64,000 bases of DNA from CAVSUZ01 sp963795415. GTDB lineage: Bacteria; Pseudomonadota; Alphaproteobacteria; Acetobacterales; Acetobacteraceae. Position numbers and translations under genes: made by a program. Position 1 is the stretch's first letter, and the number at the start of each line of letters is the position of its first letter. A model generated the notes under the pieces. The model did not search any database and was not told the DNA's origin. It was given only the letters and a program-made list of their open reading frames with translations. This document shows, piece after piece, positions 17,345 through 26,322 of the stretch. Where the stretch lies: the NCBI GenBank assembly GCA_963795415.1, contig CAWCHQ010000002.1:1054001-1118000 (forward strand). The letters are read 5' to 3'.

Positions 17345-18295
17345 TCAGCCGCCGGATCGGTTGGGCGTTTTGGCCAGCCGGCGGCTGGGGGCGCCCGGCC
17401 TCGAGCGCCTCTCCCCCGCATGCGACATCTCCTGGATATTTTCTGCCAGCCAAGCGACAAGCGCGCGCAGATCGGGACGTAACCGGAGATGCGCGGCAAT
17501 CCACAGCACGAGATCGTATGGGCCGGGCACGAACCCGAGCGGCGCGACAAGTCGGCCCCCAGCGATCTGGTCCGTAACCAGAATGCGTGGCGACAAGCCG
17601 ACCCCGAGCCCGCACGCCGCCGCTTGATTCTGCAAGTAGAAATGCTCGTAGGTTTCATGCGGCTGGAGCGGACTTCCTGGAATTTGGATCGCCGCCCACC
17701 AATCCTGCCAAGCGCCCGGCCGGGTCGCCGACGCAAGCAGCCGGACATGTTTCAGATCCTCCGGAGTAGCGATCGGGTTTCGGGCTAAATACCCAGGAGC
17801 GCAGATGGGACCGATCTCCTCGCGTATCAGGGGCTCGACGATGACTTCCTTCGGCGGCCGGATGCTGTCCAGGCGGATGGCGACGCTGATCTCGTCCTTG
17901 GCGAAATCAACCATGCCGTAATTGACGTTCAAGCGGACCTCGGCCTTCGGATACGCTGCTTTGAAGGAAGCGAGCCGGGGAATCAGCCAATGCATCATGA
18001 TCGTCGAGGAGCAAGAGATTTTCAGCGGCGCCGGTTGGACCAGCTTGATGCCGGCGTTGATCAGCCTGAACCCCTCGGTCAGTCGGCCGGCCAAGCGCGC
18101 GCCTTCCTCGGTCGGCTGCACGGAATGCGGCAAACGGCGAAGCAGTGGAATTCCGAATAGCGCCTCGATGGATGCGATATGATGGCTGACCGCGCCGTGC
18201 GATACGCCGAGTTCGGTTGCAGCCGCCGTTAAGCTGCCGAGCCGCGCGGCGGCTTCGAAGGCACGAAGTGCGTTGAGCGAGGGGCGAGGGTTCAT
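17345..18295 (-). CDS. LysR-family transcriptional regulator (GcvA type)
   Basis: The 316-residue protein has an N-terminal winged helix-turn-helix (MNPRPSLNALRAFEAAARLG, TAAATELGVSHGAVSHHIAS) and a substrate-binding domain (FYLQNQAAACGLGVGLSPR). I chose the ATG at 18295 because it gives the standard LysR start; the frame stays open upstream but that part is not LysR-like. It is divergent from the sugar importer operon, with 354 bases between starts, and a 23-bp palindrome sits 39 bases upstream of its ATG. It most likely senses a sugar-pathway intermediate, regulates the importer and lactonase genes, and controls itself. Confidence 0.9.
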   Translation of the reverse strand: MNPRPSLNALRAFEAAARLGSLTAAATELGVSHGAVSHHIASIEALFGIPLLRRLPHSVQPTEEGARLAGRLTEGFRLINAGIKLVQPAPLKISCSSTIMMHWLIPRLASFKAAYPKAEVRLNVNYGMVDFAKDEISVAIRLDSIRPPKEVIVEPLIREEIGPICAPGYLARNPIATPEDLKHVRLLASATRPGAWQDWWAAIQIPGSPLQPHETYEHFYLQNQAAACGLGVGLSPRILVTDQIAGGRLVAPLGFVPGPYDLVLWIAAHLRLRPDLRALVAWLAENIQEMSHAGERRSRPGAPSRRLAKTPNRSGG

Positions 18296-18333
18296 GCGCG
18301 CGAGCCTACCGCCGCCTCCGCCTGGGTAACCAG

Positions 18334-18356
18334 CGTTGTGAGGGATTCTCACAACG
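18334..18356. promoter_or_regulatory. Perfect inverted repeat, likely LysR operator
   Basis: CGTTGTGAG and CTCACAACG are perfect 9-base arms around GGATT. It contains a T-N11-A-type core (TTGTGAGGGATTCTCACAA). It lies 39-61 bases upstream of the lysR start and about 300 bases upstream of the binding-protein gene. The rest of the 354-base intergenic region (18296-18649) holds no gene; I did not find a clear sigma-70 promoter in it. Confidence 0.6.
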
Positions 18357-18649
18357 TAGCGAAGGAATCTCGCTTGTCGGCGAGTGCCGGCCGCCGTAGT
18401 CTCGTGCCAACGATTTGCAAAATAACGTCGGGACGGAGAGCAAGAAACGCGCTGCATCGGATCGGCCAGGCCGCATCGCGGTGCCAGAAAAAGTCCTGGC
18501 CTGAGACGCATGCCAATGCGAAAGCTTGGCAATTTCTTGCGTTGACCGGATTGCCGACGACGACCAACTCCGAGGCGGTCTTGTGCCCAACGGCTGCGGG
18601 CGGCGGCATGAAGCCGCATCGGCGTAATGGTAGGAAGGAGGAGGAAAAC

Positions 18650-19706
18650 ATGGAGAAAGCAATGCAACAGTGGGCCAATCCTGACCCGGCAGACGTTTCT
18701 TCGCGCCGGCGCAGGGGGGCTGCTCGCCTTTATGGCCGGAGTAGAATCCGGGATCGCGCCGGCCGCGGCCGCCATAAAGGTCGGCTTCATCCTTCCCGAC
18801 TTCGACCAGCTGCGCTGGCGGAACGCCGATTTCGCCGGCTTCGAGAGCGAGGCCAAGAAGCTCGGTCTGAAATACTTCTACGAGGCGTCGCAGGCCTCCG
18901 AAACCGTCCAGGCGAGCCAGGTCGAGAACATGCTCACCCGGGGCGTTGACGTGCTGATCCTGACACCCGTGAACGGCGCCGCGTCGGCCGCCCTGGTGCG
19001 CAAGGCCAACCGCGCGAAGGTCCCGGTGGTGGACTACAACTTCCTGGCGCTCAAGGCCGATGTGGCCTGATTCATCGGCCGCGACGCGGTGCAAATGGCG
19101 GAATCCATCGCCCAGGCGGCGGTGAAGGACGTGCCTAGCGGCAACTATATCCTGGCGCTCGGCGAAGAGGGCGCGAGCGTCGCGCAGGAAGAGCGCAAGG
19201 GCTACATGAACGTGCTCAAGCCCTACGTCGACTCCGGCAAAATCCACATCGTATCCGAGCAGTTCAACAAGGGCTGGTCGACCAAGTCTGCGCGGGCGCA
19301 GGTCGAGAACGCGCTGACCAAGGTGAAGAACAACGTAGCGGCGGTGGTCTGCGCCAATGACGGAACCGCCTACGGCGCCATCCAGGCCTTGCAGGCGCAA
19401 GGTTTGGCCGGAAAAGTGTTCGTCAACGGCGTCGATGCCGAGCCGCGCGCTCAGCAGCTCATCAAGCAGGGGCTGATGACGCTCTCGAACTTCACCGATT
19501 TCTGGCAATCCGGCGTGGACGCAGCCCAGGCCGCGGTGAAGCTGGCGAAAGGCGAGAAGATCGCCACGGGCTTCGTCGTCAACAATGGCCTCAAGGACGT
19601 CCCCTGGATCAAGGTCATCAACTTCAATGTGACCAAGGAGAACATCGCCGAGGCCACGAAGAAGTATCCGTGGTGGTTCGCCACGACCTCCGCGAACATC
19701 AAATGA
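18650..19706 (+). pseudogene. Sugar ABC transporter binding protein (xylose/ribose type), frameshift and nonsense codon
   Basis: A strong AAGGAGGAGG site precedes the ATG at 18650 (MEKAMQQWANPDP). The signal peptide TRQTFLRAGAGGLLAFMAG and the mature start KVGFILPDFDQLRWRNADF are in the next frame, so one indel lies between 18655 and 18700. A second lesion is an in-frame TGA at 19068 (KADVA stop FIGRDAVQMAE), probably from a TGG or TAY codon. The rest, to PWWFATTSANIK, is complete and typical of the Peripla_BP_4 family (XylF/RbsB). An ATG at 18627 in the second frame has no good ribosome-binding site. The stop overlaps the ATPase gene start. With two lesions this importer component is suspect, although the downstream genes are intact. 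Confidence 0.82.
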
Positions 19707-21256
19707 TGTCCGCCGCCGCGCGCCCCCCTCCCGCCAAGCTGATCGGAATCGACAAGTGGTTCGGGGGGGCGCACGCGCTCCGCGGCGTCTCAGTCACGTT
19801 CGAAAGCGGCGACGTGCACGCGGTTGCCGGCGAGAACGGCGCCGGCAAGTCCACGCTGATGAAGATCCTCTCGGGCGTCATCCCGGCGAACGAATACACC
19901 GGCACCTTGGAAATCGACGGTGTGCCGCGGCGGCTGCATGGCATCCGCGAAGCCGAGCATCACGGAATCTTCCTGGTACCGCAGGAACTCAACGTGGTGC
20001 CGGAGCTCCGCGTCGGCGAGTACATGTTCCTGAACCGTGAGCCGCAACGCTTTGGGCTCGTTAACACGAAGAAGCTTTGGGCCGATACGGCGGAGTGGCT
20101 GAAGGTATTCAAGCTGCATGTTTCGCCGCTCGCGCGCATGGATGAGCTCAGCACGCACGAGCAGCAACTGGTCAGCATCGCGCGCGCCCTGACCCACGGC
20201 GTGACGCTCTTGATCCTCGACGAGCCGACGGCAAGCCTCACCGAGCGTGAGACCGAGCTATTGTTCGCGCAAATCGACGACCTGCACCGCCACGGCGTGA
20301 CGGCGATCTACATCTCGCATCGACTGCACGAGTTCGAGCGCATTGCCGATGTCTGCACGGTGATGCGCGACGGCTCCGTGGTCGAAACCTTCCGTCTCCA
20401 CGGGGCGGATGGCGATACGCCGCGTCGGGTGATCCGCGCGATGGTCGGGCGCGAGCTCAGCGAGATGTACCCGAAGATCCGGACACCAGTAGGCGAGCCT
20501 GTCCTGACGCTCAGGGACTGGTCGGTTAGTCATACGCTTCCAGGGCGGCGCGACGTGGTGCGTAATGTGACGCTCAGCGTCAAAGCCGGCGAGGTGCTCG
20601 GTATCTACGGCCTGCTCGGAGCGGGGGCGTTCAAGCTCGCCCGTTCGATCTTCGGCGCTTCTCCCCGCCGGGTGCGGGGAACCATGCAGATTCGCGGCGC
20701 GACGGTTCAGATCGCCAATCCGCGCGACGCGATCCGGCACGGCATCGCCTATCTTCCGGCCGAGCGCAAGCGCGACAGCCTGATCCTCTCGCATTCGATC
20801 GCCACGAATATGTCGCTGGCGGCGCTCGCGCGGCTGAGTTGCTTGGGCGCAGTCGACCGGCAAGCGGAGCTCAGCAGCATCCAGCATTACATCGAAAACC
20901 TGCACGTAAAGTGCGCCTCCATCGAGCAGCCGATCAGGGATCTGAGTGGCGGGAACCAGCAGAAGGTTGTCGCAGCGAAATGGCTGCTCACGAAGCCCGA
21001 GGTGTTCGTTCTCGAAGAGCCTACGCGCGGCGTGGACGTGAATGCGCGCATCGATTTTTACGAGCTGATGAACAAGCTCACGGCGGAAGGCAAAGCAGTG
21101 ATCCTGGTCTCTACGGACCTGCCCGAGGTGTTCGGCATGGCCGACCGGCTTTTGGTCATGTGGGAAGGCCAGGTCGCGCGGGAGTTCAAGCGCGGCGAGG
21201 CCACGGAGGAAGAAGTGATGCTGCACGCCGCCGGGGAACATGAGGCAGCCGCATGA
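19703..21256 (+). CDS. Sugar ABC transporter ATP-binding protein (RbsA/XylG type, two ATPase domains)
   Basis: The 517-residue tandem ATPase has a first domain with GENGAGKST (Walker A) and LLILDEPTASL (Walker B). Its second domain has a degenerate P-loop (GIYGLLGAGAFKLA), as usual in this family, with LSGGNQQKVVAAKWL and VFVLEEPTRGVDV. I use the ATG at 19703, which overlaps the upstream stop; the frame upstream of it belongs to the binding-protein gene. It energises import through the permease encoded next (4-base overlap). The context suggests D-apiose or a related branched or pentose sugar acid as ligand. Confidence 0.92.
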   Translation: MMSAAARPPPAKLIGIDKWFGGAHALRGVSVTFESGDVHAVAGENGAGKSTLMKILSGVIPANEYTGTLEIDGVPRRLHGIREAEHHGIFLVPQELNVVPELRVGEYMFLNREPQRFGLVNTKKLWADTAEWLKVFKLHVSPLARMDELSTHEQQLVSIARALTHGVTLLILDEPTASLTERETELLFAQIDDLHRHGVTAIYISHRLHEFERIADVCTVMRDGSVVETFRLHGADGDTPRRVIRAMVGRELSEMYPKIRTPVGEPVLTLRDWSVSHTLPGRRDVVRNVTLSVKAGEVLGIYGLLGAGAFKLARSIFGASPRRVRGTMQIRGATVQIANPRDAIRHGIAYLPAERKRDSLILSHSIATNMSLAALARLSCLGAVDRQAELSSIQHYIENLHVKCASIEQPIRDLSGGNQQKVVAAKWLLTKPEVFVLEEPTRGVDVNARIDFYELMNKLTAEGKAVILVSTDLPEVFGMADRLLVMWEGQVAREFKRGEATEEEVMLHAAGEHEAAA

Positions 21257-22452
21257 GTCCTCCCAGCACCACGGCCCCACCTGGCGATGTGACCGACCAG
21301 ACGCGGCGGCCGGGCGTTCTGTCCGTGCTGCGGGCGCAGGGACGTTTCAGCCTGTTGCCCATGGTGCTCGTCCTGATCGTCGTCTGGGGCGCGCTCGAGG
21401 CAGTAACGGGCGGCTTGTTCCTGAGCCCGCGCAACCTCACCAACCTGAGCGGCCAGGTCGCGATCACCGCCATTCTTGCCGCCGGCGCGGTGATTGTGAT
21501 GATCCCGGGCTATATCGACCTCTCGCTCGGCGCGACGGTCGCGGCTTCCGCGGTGGTCGCCGCCTACGCGAGCGCGGTATTCGGCTTCTCGTTCGGCGCA
21601 ACCGTGGCGATTACGCTGGGATTCGGGCTGGTCATCGGCCTCTGGCACGCCTTCTGGATCGCCTGGATGGGCGTGCCGGCGTTCATTGTCACGCTCGCCA
21701 GCTTGCTTGCGATCCGCGGCGTGTCGCTAATCATCACGAACGCCGAAACCATCTCGCCTAGCGATGCGATGCTGGTCATCTCGGATAAGTCGCTTTCGCC
21801 TGCGCTCAGCATTGCGTTCCTGGTGGCGTTCTGGGCGGTGTTTTCGGGTTTGCGGGTGCGCGAGTGGCTGGCGCAGCGCGCGGCGGGAATCGGCTCGTCT
21901 TTCGGCTCGGTGGTCGGCGTGCCGGTGGTCTCGCTCGGCATCGTCATGCTGGGCGCGGTCGCGGTGGCCGGCAGTTATCGCGGGATCCCGATGCCCGACG
22001 CGATTCTTTTGGGCGTGCTCGCGCTCACCGGTTTGGTGTTGCGCTACACGGCATTCGGACGGCGGCTGTTCGCTATCGGCGGCAACCGGCTCGCGGCGCA
22101 GCTCGCCGGTATCAACATCCGCGCGCACGCCTCGCTGGTGTTCGCCGGCATGGGGCTGCTCTATGGCCTCTCCGGGCTCGTGCTGGTCGCGCGGCTCGAC
22201 AGCGCCCCGCCCGGCGCCGAGCAGGGCCTGGAGCTGAACGTGATCGCCGCGGCGGTGATCGGCGGCACCAGTCTTCTGGGTGGTCGTGGCACCATCGCCG
22301 GCGCCTTTGTGGGTGCGGTACTGATGGAGAGCCTCGCCAACGGCATGAGCCTGATGAATTTGCCGTCGGCCTATCAGTTGATCGCCGTTGGCCTCGTGCT
22401 GCTGCTGGCCGTCTACGCCGACATTTACGGCAGGGGACGCACCGCCGACTGA
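21253..22452 (+). CDS. Sugar ABC transporter permease (XylH/RbsC type)
   Basis: The 399-residue membrane protein of the BPD_transp_2 family has about ten hydrophobic segments. Landmarks are MIPGYIDLSLGATVA near residue 80 and the conserved IGGTSLLGGRGTIAGAFVGA near residue 335. It has a longer cytoplasmic insert around residues 195-215 (LRVREWLAQRAAG), as in XylH. It overlaps the ATPase gene by four bases and is followed after 49 bases by the lactonase gene with its own ribosome-binding site. Confidence 0.92.
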   Translation: MSPPSTTAPPGDVTDQTRRPGVLSVLRAQGRFSLLPMVLVLIVVWGALEAVTGGLFLSPRNLTNLSGQVAITAILAAGAVIVMIPGYIDLSLGATVAASAVVAAYASAVFGFSFGATVAITLGFGLVIGLWHAFWIAWMGVPAFIVTLASLLAIRGVSLIITNAETISPSDAMLVISDKSLSPALSIAFLVAFWAVFSGLRVREWLAQRAAGIGSSFGSVVGVPVVSLGIVMLGAVAVAGSYRGIPMPDAILLGVLALTGLVLRYTAFGRRLFAIGGNRLAAQLAGINIRAHASLVFAGMGLLYGLSGLVLVARLDSAPPGAEQGLELNVIAAAVIGGTSLLGGRGTIAGAFVGAVLMESLANGMSLMNLPSAYQLIAVGLVLLLAVYADIYGRGRTAD

Positions 22453-22501
22453 CTCGGAACAAGACGCAAAAACAGGTGGTGAACAAGGAGGAAGCGTCAC
22501 G

Positions 22502-23413
22502 ATGGAGCAGCCGTTCGAAGTGCTCGACCAGCGATTTACCAGACTCCGGCCCCCGGCCGCGCTGCTCGAGAAAATTCATACCGGCTGCCGCTTCACCGAG
22601 GGTGCGGTGTATTTCGCCGACCATCGCTGCCTGCTGTTCAGCGACGTGCCGAGCAGCCGGATGCTGCGCTGGGACGAGGAGACCGGCCAGGTCACGGTGT
22701 TCCGCGCAAACTCGAGTTTCTCCAACGGCAACACGCGCGACCTCGAGGGGCGGCTCATCACCTGCGAACACCGCACCCGCCGCGTCACCCGTACCGAAAT
22801 CGACGGCTCCATCACCGTGCTTGCCGAGCGCTGGCAAGGCAAGCGGTTCAACTCGCCAAATGACGTGGTGGGGAAGTCCGACGGGACGATCTGGTTCACC
22901 GACCCGCGCTACGGCCTCGATTCGTATTTCGAGGGCGGACGGGGTGAGAGCGAGATCGGCAGTTGCAACGTGTATCGCCTCGATCCGCGCGACGGCTCGA
23001 TCGAGGTCGTGGTCGATGACTTTTCGCGCCCGAACGGGCTGGCGTTCTCGCCGGACGAGAGCAAACTTTACATCGTCGATTCCGGGCTGTTCCCCGATCC
23101 CAACGGTCCCCACCACATACGCGTGTTCGATGTCACGGACAAAAGCACGTTACGGAACGGTCGCGTTCTCATCGAGGTCTCGCCAGGCATCCCGGATGGT
23201 CTGCGGCTGGATACCGAGGGAAATATCTGGTGCAGTGCCGGAGATGGCGTGCATTGCATCACGCCTGATGGCGATCTGATCGGTAAAATCCACACACCTG
23301 AGATCTGCGCAAACGTCGTGTTCGGCGGACCGCGCCGGAACCGGCTGTTCCTGTGCGCCTACACCTCGATCTATGCCATTTATGTCGAGGCCGTCGGCGC
23401 GCAGACGCCGTAA
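22502..23413 (+). CDS. SMP-30/gluconolactonase-family lactonase
   Basis: The 303-residue six-bladed beta-propeller has typical motifs: FTEGAVYF at the metal site (Glu), FNSPNDVVGKSDGTIWFTDP (Asn and Asp ligands) and RPNGLAFSPDESKLYIVDS. AAGGAGGAAGCG lies just upstream of the ATG. The family hydrolyses sugar lactones to sugar acids with a divalent metal. In this operon it would open the lactone made by a sugar dehydrogenase; an apionolactonase-type role is an inference from the RuBisCO-like protein and kinase downstream. Confidence 0.9.
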   Translation: MEQPFEVLDQRFTRLRPPAALLEKIHTGCRFTEGAVYFADHRCLLFSDVPSSRMLRWDEETGQVTVFRANSSFSNGNTRDLEGRLITCEHRTRRVTRTEIDGSITVLAERWQGKRFNSPNDVVGKSDGTIWFTDPRYGLDSYFEGGRGESEIGSCNVYRLDPRDGSIEVVVDDFSRPNGLAFSPDESKLYIVDSGLFPDPNGPHHIRVFDVTDKSTLRNGRVLIEVSPGIPDGLRLDTEGNIWCSAGDGVHCITPDGDLIGKIHTPEICANVVFGGPRRNRLFLCAYTSIYAIYVEAVGAQTP

Positions 23414-23467
23414 GCGGCGAACGAATTGGCGCAACCGAGCCCGGTTTGGTCGGGGAGGAGCAATAGC

Positions 23468-24256
23468 ATGAGATTGCAGGATCGCGTGGCTATCGTCACC
23501 GGCGCCGGGCGCGGCATCGGCAAGGCGATTGCCGAGGCGATGGCCGCGGAAGGCGCGCGCGTCGTGGTCGCCGACCGCGACGAGGCGGCGGCAAGACAAA
23601 CCGCCTCCCAGCTCGAGGCGACTCCATTGCCGGTGGACATCGGCGATCCGCACTCGATGGAAAAGCTGTTTGCCGCCGTGGTGGATCAGTTCGGGCGGAT
23701 CGACATCCTGGTGAACAACGCGGGCGTGGGGATCACGCGGCTCGTGGTGGACACCGCGCTCGAGGACTGGGAGCGCGTCATCCGCATCAATCTCACCGGC
23801 TCGTTCCTGTGCTGTCAGCAGGCGGCGCGGCAGATGATGCGGCAGAAGAGCGGGCGCATCATAAACATCGTCTCGCTTTCGGGTCAGCGCGGCGGCGTCG
23901 GGCGCGGTGCCTATGGCGCATCGAAAGCCGGGCTCGAAGTGCTGACCAAGATCCTGGCGGTCGAACTCGCCGAGCACGGCATCAACGTCAATGCGATCGC
24001 GCCGGGGCCGATCATGACCGACGTTGCGCGTGAGATGCACACGCAGGAGACACGGGACGCCTATCACCGGCTCATTCCACAGCGGCGCTATGGCGAGCCG
24101 CGGGAGATCGCCACCGCCGCGGTGTTTCTCGCCTCGGGCGAATCCAGCTACGTCAACGGCCATACCTTGAACGTGGACGGCGGCTTCCAGGCCGCCGGGC
24201 TGATGTTCGAGTTCGATCCCAAGAAGAGCCGCTCTCTCGGAGCCATAGGGGAGTAG
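23468..24256 (+). CDS. Short-chain dehydrogenase/reductase
   Basis: The 262-residue classical SDR has TGAGRGIG (NAD(P) site, residues 12-19), NNAG at about residue 85, Ser in IVSLSGQ, the YGASK catalytic pair and the C-terminal NVDGG. An Asp in VVADRD after the second strand suggests preference for NAD. GGGAGGAGCAAT precedes the ATG at 23468. It lies in the sugar operon, six bases ahead of a second SDR. It may oxidise a sugar, a sugar acid or a keto intermediate; the substrate is unknown. Confidence 0.9.
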   Translation: MRLQDRVAIVTGAGRGIGKAIAEAMAAEGARVVVADRDEAAARQTASQLEATPLPVDIGDPHSMEKLFAAVVDQFGRIDILVNNAGVGITRLVVDTALEDWERVIRINLTGSFLCCQQAARQMMRQKSGRIINIVSLSGQRGGVGRGAYGASKAGLEVLTKILAVELAEHGINVNAIAPGPIMTDVAREMHTQETRDAYHRLIPQRRYGEPREIATAAVFLASGESSYVNGHTLNVDGGFQAAGLMFEFDPKKSRSLGAIGE

Positions 24257-24261
24257 CGACG

Positions 24262-25056
24262 ATGGCGGACAGGCTGAAGGACAAGATCGCGCTTGTTTTC
24301 GGCGCGGGCTCGGTTGGCCCGGGCTGGGGCAACGGCAAGGCGACGGCGGTGCTGTTCGCCCGCGAGGGGGCGAAGGTTGTCGCGGTGGACGTGAACCCGG
24401 CCGCCGCCGAGGAAACCCGCACCATCATCGCCGGCGAGAGCGGAAGCTGCGAGGCAGCGGTCGCGGACGTCACGAAATCCGACGAGATCCGTGCCGTGGT
24501 GGATCCCGCCGTGCAGCGGTACGGCCGCATCGACGTGCTGCACAACAATGTCGGCATCACCGAAATGGGTGGGCCGGTGGAGCTGTCGGAGGAAAGCTGG
24601 CATCGCGTGATGAACATCAACGCGACCAGCATTTTCCTCACCTGCAAGCACGTGCTTCCTATCATGGAGAAGCAGGGCAAGGGCGCGATCGTGAACATCT
24701 CCTCGATCGCCGCGATCCGTTACACCGGATATCCCTATGTCGCCTATTACGCCGCGAAGGCGGCAGTGAATCAGTTTACGGTGGGGCTCGCCCTGCAATA
24801 CGCGGCCAAGGGCATCCGCGTGAACGCGATCATGCCGGGGCTGATGAACACGCCGCTGATCCACCAGCAGATTTCAGGGCAGTACAAGACCGCGGAGGAA
24901 ATGGTGGCGGCGCGCAATGCGCTTGTGCCCACCGGCAAGATGGGCACCGGCTGGGACATCGCGAAGGCGGCGCTGTTCCTCGCTTCCGACGACGCCAGCT
25001 ACATCACGGGCGTCTGCCTCTCGGTCGATGGCGGGCTGCACGCAAAGGTTGGTTGA
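24262..25056 (+). CDS. Short-chain dehydrogenase/reductase
   Basis: The 264-residue SDR has a nucleotide-binding loop FGAGSVGPGWGNGKA in place of the usual TGxxxGIG, as in a subset of sugar-acid SDRs. It keeps NNVG, Ser in NISSIAA, YAAKAA (Tyr and Lys of YxxxK) and SVDGG at the end. VVAVDVN after strand two again favours NAD. It is placed between the first SDR and the RuBisCO-like protein in one operon. It could supply the oxo-acid for the kinase and decarboxylase steps. Function beyond oxidoreductase is inference. Confidence 0.88.
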   Translation: MADRLKDKIALVFGAGSVGPGWGNGKATAVLFAREGAKVVAVDVNPAAAEETRTIIAGESGSCEAAVADVTKSDEIRAVVDPAVQRYGRIDVLHNNVGITEMGGPVELSEESWHRVMNINATSIFLTCKHVLPIMEKQGKGAIVNISSIAAIRYTGYPYVAYYAAKAAVNQFTVGLALQYAAKGIRVNAIMPGLMNTPLIHQQISGQYKTAEEMVAARNALVPTGKMGTGWDIAKAALFLASDDASYITGVCLSVDGGLHAKVG

Positions 25057-25059
25057 GCC

Positions 25060-26322
25060 GTGAGCGACGATCGCATCGAGGCCGATTACCTGATCGAGAC
25101 CGCTTATCCGCCGCAGGCCGCGGCGGAAAGCATGGCGGGCGAGCAGTCGAGCGGCACCTTCGTCGCTGTCCCCGGCGAAACGCCCGAACTCAAGGCGCGC
25201 GCCGCTGCCCGCGTGGAGCGGCTCGAGGTCGTGGGCGAAATCGCCGCCCCGTCGCTGCCCGGCGCCGGCGTGCCGAAGGGCGTCGGATCGCCGCGCTGGC
25301 AGCAGGCCCGGGTCACGTTGTCCTGGCCGATCGGCAATACAGGCCCGTCGCTGCCGAATTTGATGGCGACGGTCGCGGGCAATCTGTTCGAGCTGAAGCA
25401 GCTATCGGGGCTCCGCCTGCTGGATATCCGGTTGCCCGATGCGTTTGCCCGGGCCTACGACGGCCCGCAATTCGGCATCGAGGGAACGCGCGAGCTGGCC
25501 GGCGTGCAGGATCGCCCGCTACTCGGCACCATCATCAAGCCGAGCGTCGGACTGGATGCCGAGCAGACTGCATCGCTGGTGAAGACGCTCGCCGAGGCCG
25601 GCATCGACTTCATCAAGGATGACGAGCTGCAAGCCGATGGACCGCTCTGCCCCTTCGAGGCTCGCGTCGCGGCGGTGATGCGCGTGATCCGCGACAATGC
25701 CGAGCGCACCGGCAAGAAGGTCATGTACGCGTTCAACCTGACCGGGGACATCGACGAGATGCGCCGCCGGCACGACCTGGTCGCGGCGCATGGCGGCACC
25801 TGCGTCATGGCGAGCCTGAACTCCGTGGGCCTGGCGGGCATTCTCGCGCTCCGGCGCACGGCGTCCTTGCTGATCCACGCGCATCGCAACGGCTGGGGTT
25901 ATCTGTCGCGCCATCCGATGCTCGGCTGGTCGTACGCAGCGTGGAGCAAAATCTGGCGCCTGGCGGGTGCGGACCACATGCATGTGAACGGCCTCGCCAA
26001 TAAGTTTTCCGAATCGGACGAGAGCGTGATCGAGTCGGCCCGTTCGTGCCTGGCGCCCATGTTCGCGCAAAAACCCTGCACGGTGATGCCGGCGTTTTCC
26101 TCCGGCCAGATGGCGCGACAGGCTCCGGGAACGTTTCAAGCGTTGCAATCGGTGGACCTGATCTTCCTGGCCGGCGGCGGCATTCTGGCGCATCCCGGCG
26201 GTCCCGCGGCGGGGCTCGCCAGTCTGCGCGAGGGCTGGGAAGCCGCCGTATCCGGCATTCCGCTCACGGAGTACGCGCGCGAACACACGGCGCTCGCCCA
26301 GGCTCTTGCGGCCTACGCATGA
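25060..26322 (+). CDS. oiaX: RuBisCO-like protein, probable 3-oxo-isoapionate-4-phosphate decarboxylase (OiaX type)
   Basis: The 420-residue protein is of the RuBisCO large-chain fold. It keeps TIIKPSVGL (the first active-site Lys) and DFIKDDE (the carbamylated Lys and metal Asp/Glu), and HAHRNGWGYLSRHP. The N terminus has EQSSGTFVAVPGE. It starts with GTG at 25060 directly after the SDR stop. Such form IV proteins do not fix CO2 in the Calvin cycle. The OiaX/OiaT group acts on 3-oxo-isoapionate 4-phosphate in D-apiose/apionate catabolism, which fits the neighbouring DUF1537 kinase (overlap of 4 bases), lactonase and sugar importer. Whether this copy is the decarboxylase or the transcarboxylase/hydrolase variant cannot be told from sequence alone. 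Confidence 0.8.
   Translation: MSDDRIEADYLIETAYPPQAAAESMAGEQSSGTFVAVPGETPELKARAAARVERLEVVGEIAAPSLPGAGVPKGVGSPRWQQARVTLSWPIGNTGPSLPNLMATVAGNLFELKQLSGLRLLDIRLPDAFARAYDGPQFGIEGTRELAGVQDRPLLGTIIKPSVGLDAEQTASLVKTLAEAGIDFIKDDELQADGPLCPFEARVAAVMRVIRDNAERTGKKVMYAFNLTGDIDEMRRRHDLVAAHGGTCVMASLNSVGLAGILALRRTASLLIHAHRNGWGYLSRHPMLGWSYAAWSKIWRLAGADHMHVNGLANKFSESDESVIESARSCLAPMFAQKPCTVMPAFSSGQMARQAPGTFQALQSVDLIFLAGGGILAHPGGPAAGLASLREGWEAAVSGIPLTEYAREHTALAQALAAYA

Noticed and set aside
19068..19070. Possible selenocysteine or readthrough at the TGA codon of the sugar-binding protein
   Set aside because: No selenoprotein of this family is known, no hairpin of SECIS type follows, and the same gene has another lesion near its start.
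25060..26322. True CO2-fixing RuBisCO
   Set aside because: The large subunit is of the form IV type in a sugar-acid operon, without a small subunit, phosphoribulokinase or carboxysome genes nearby.
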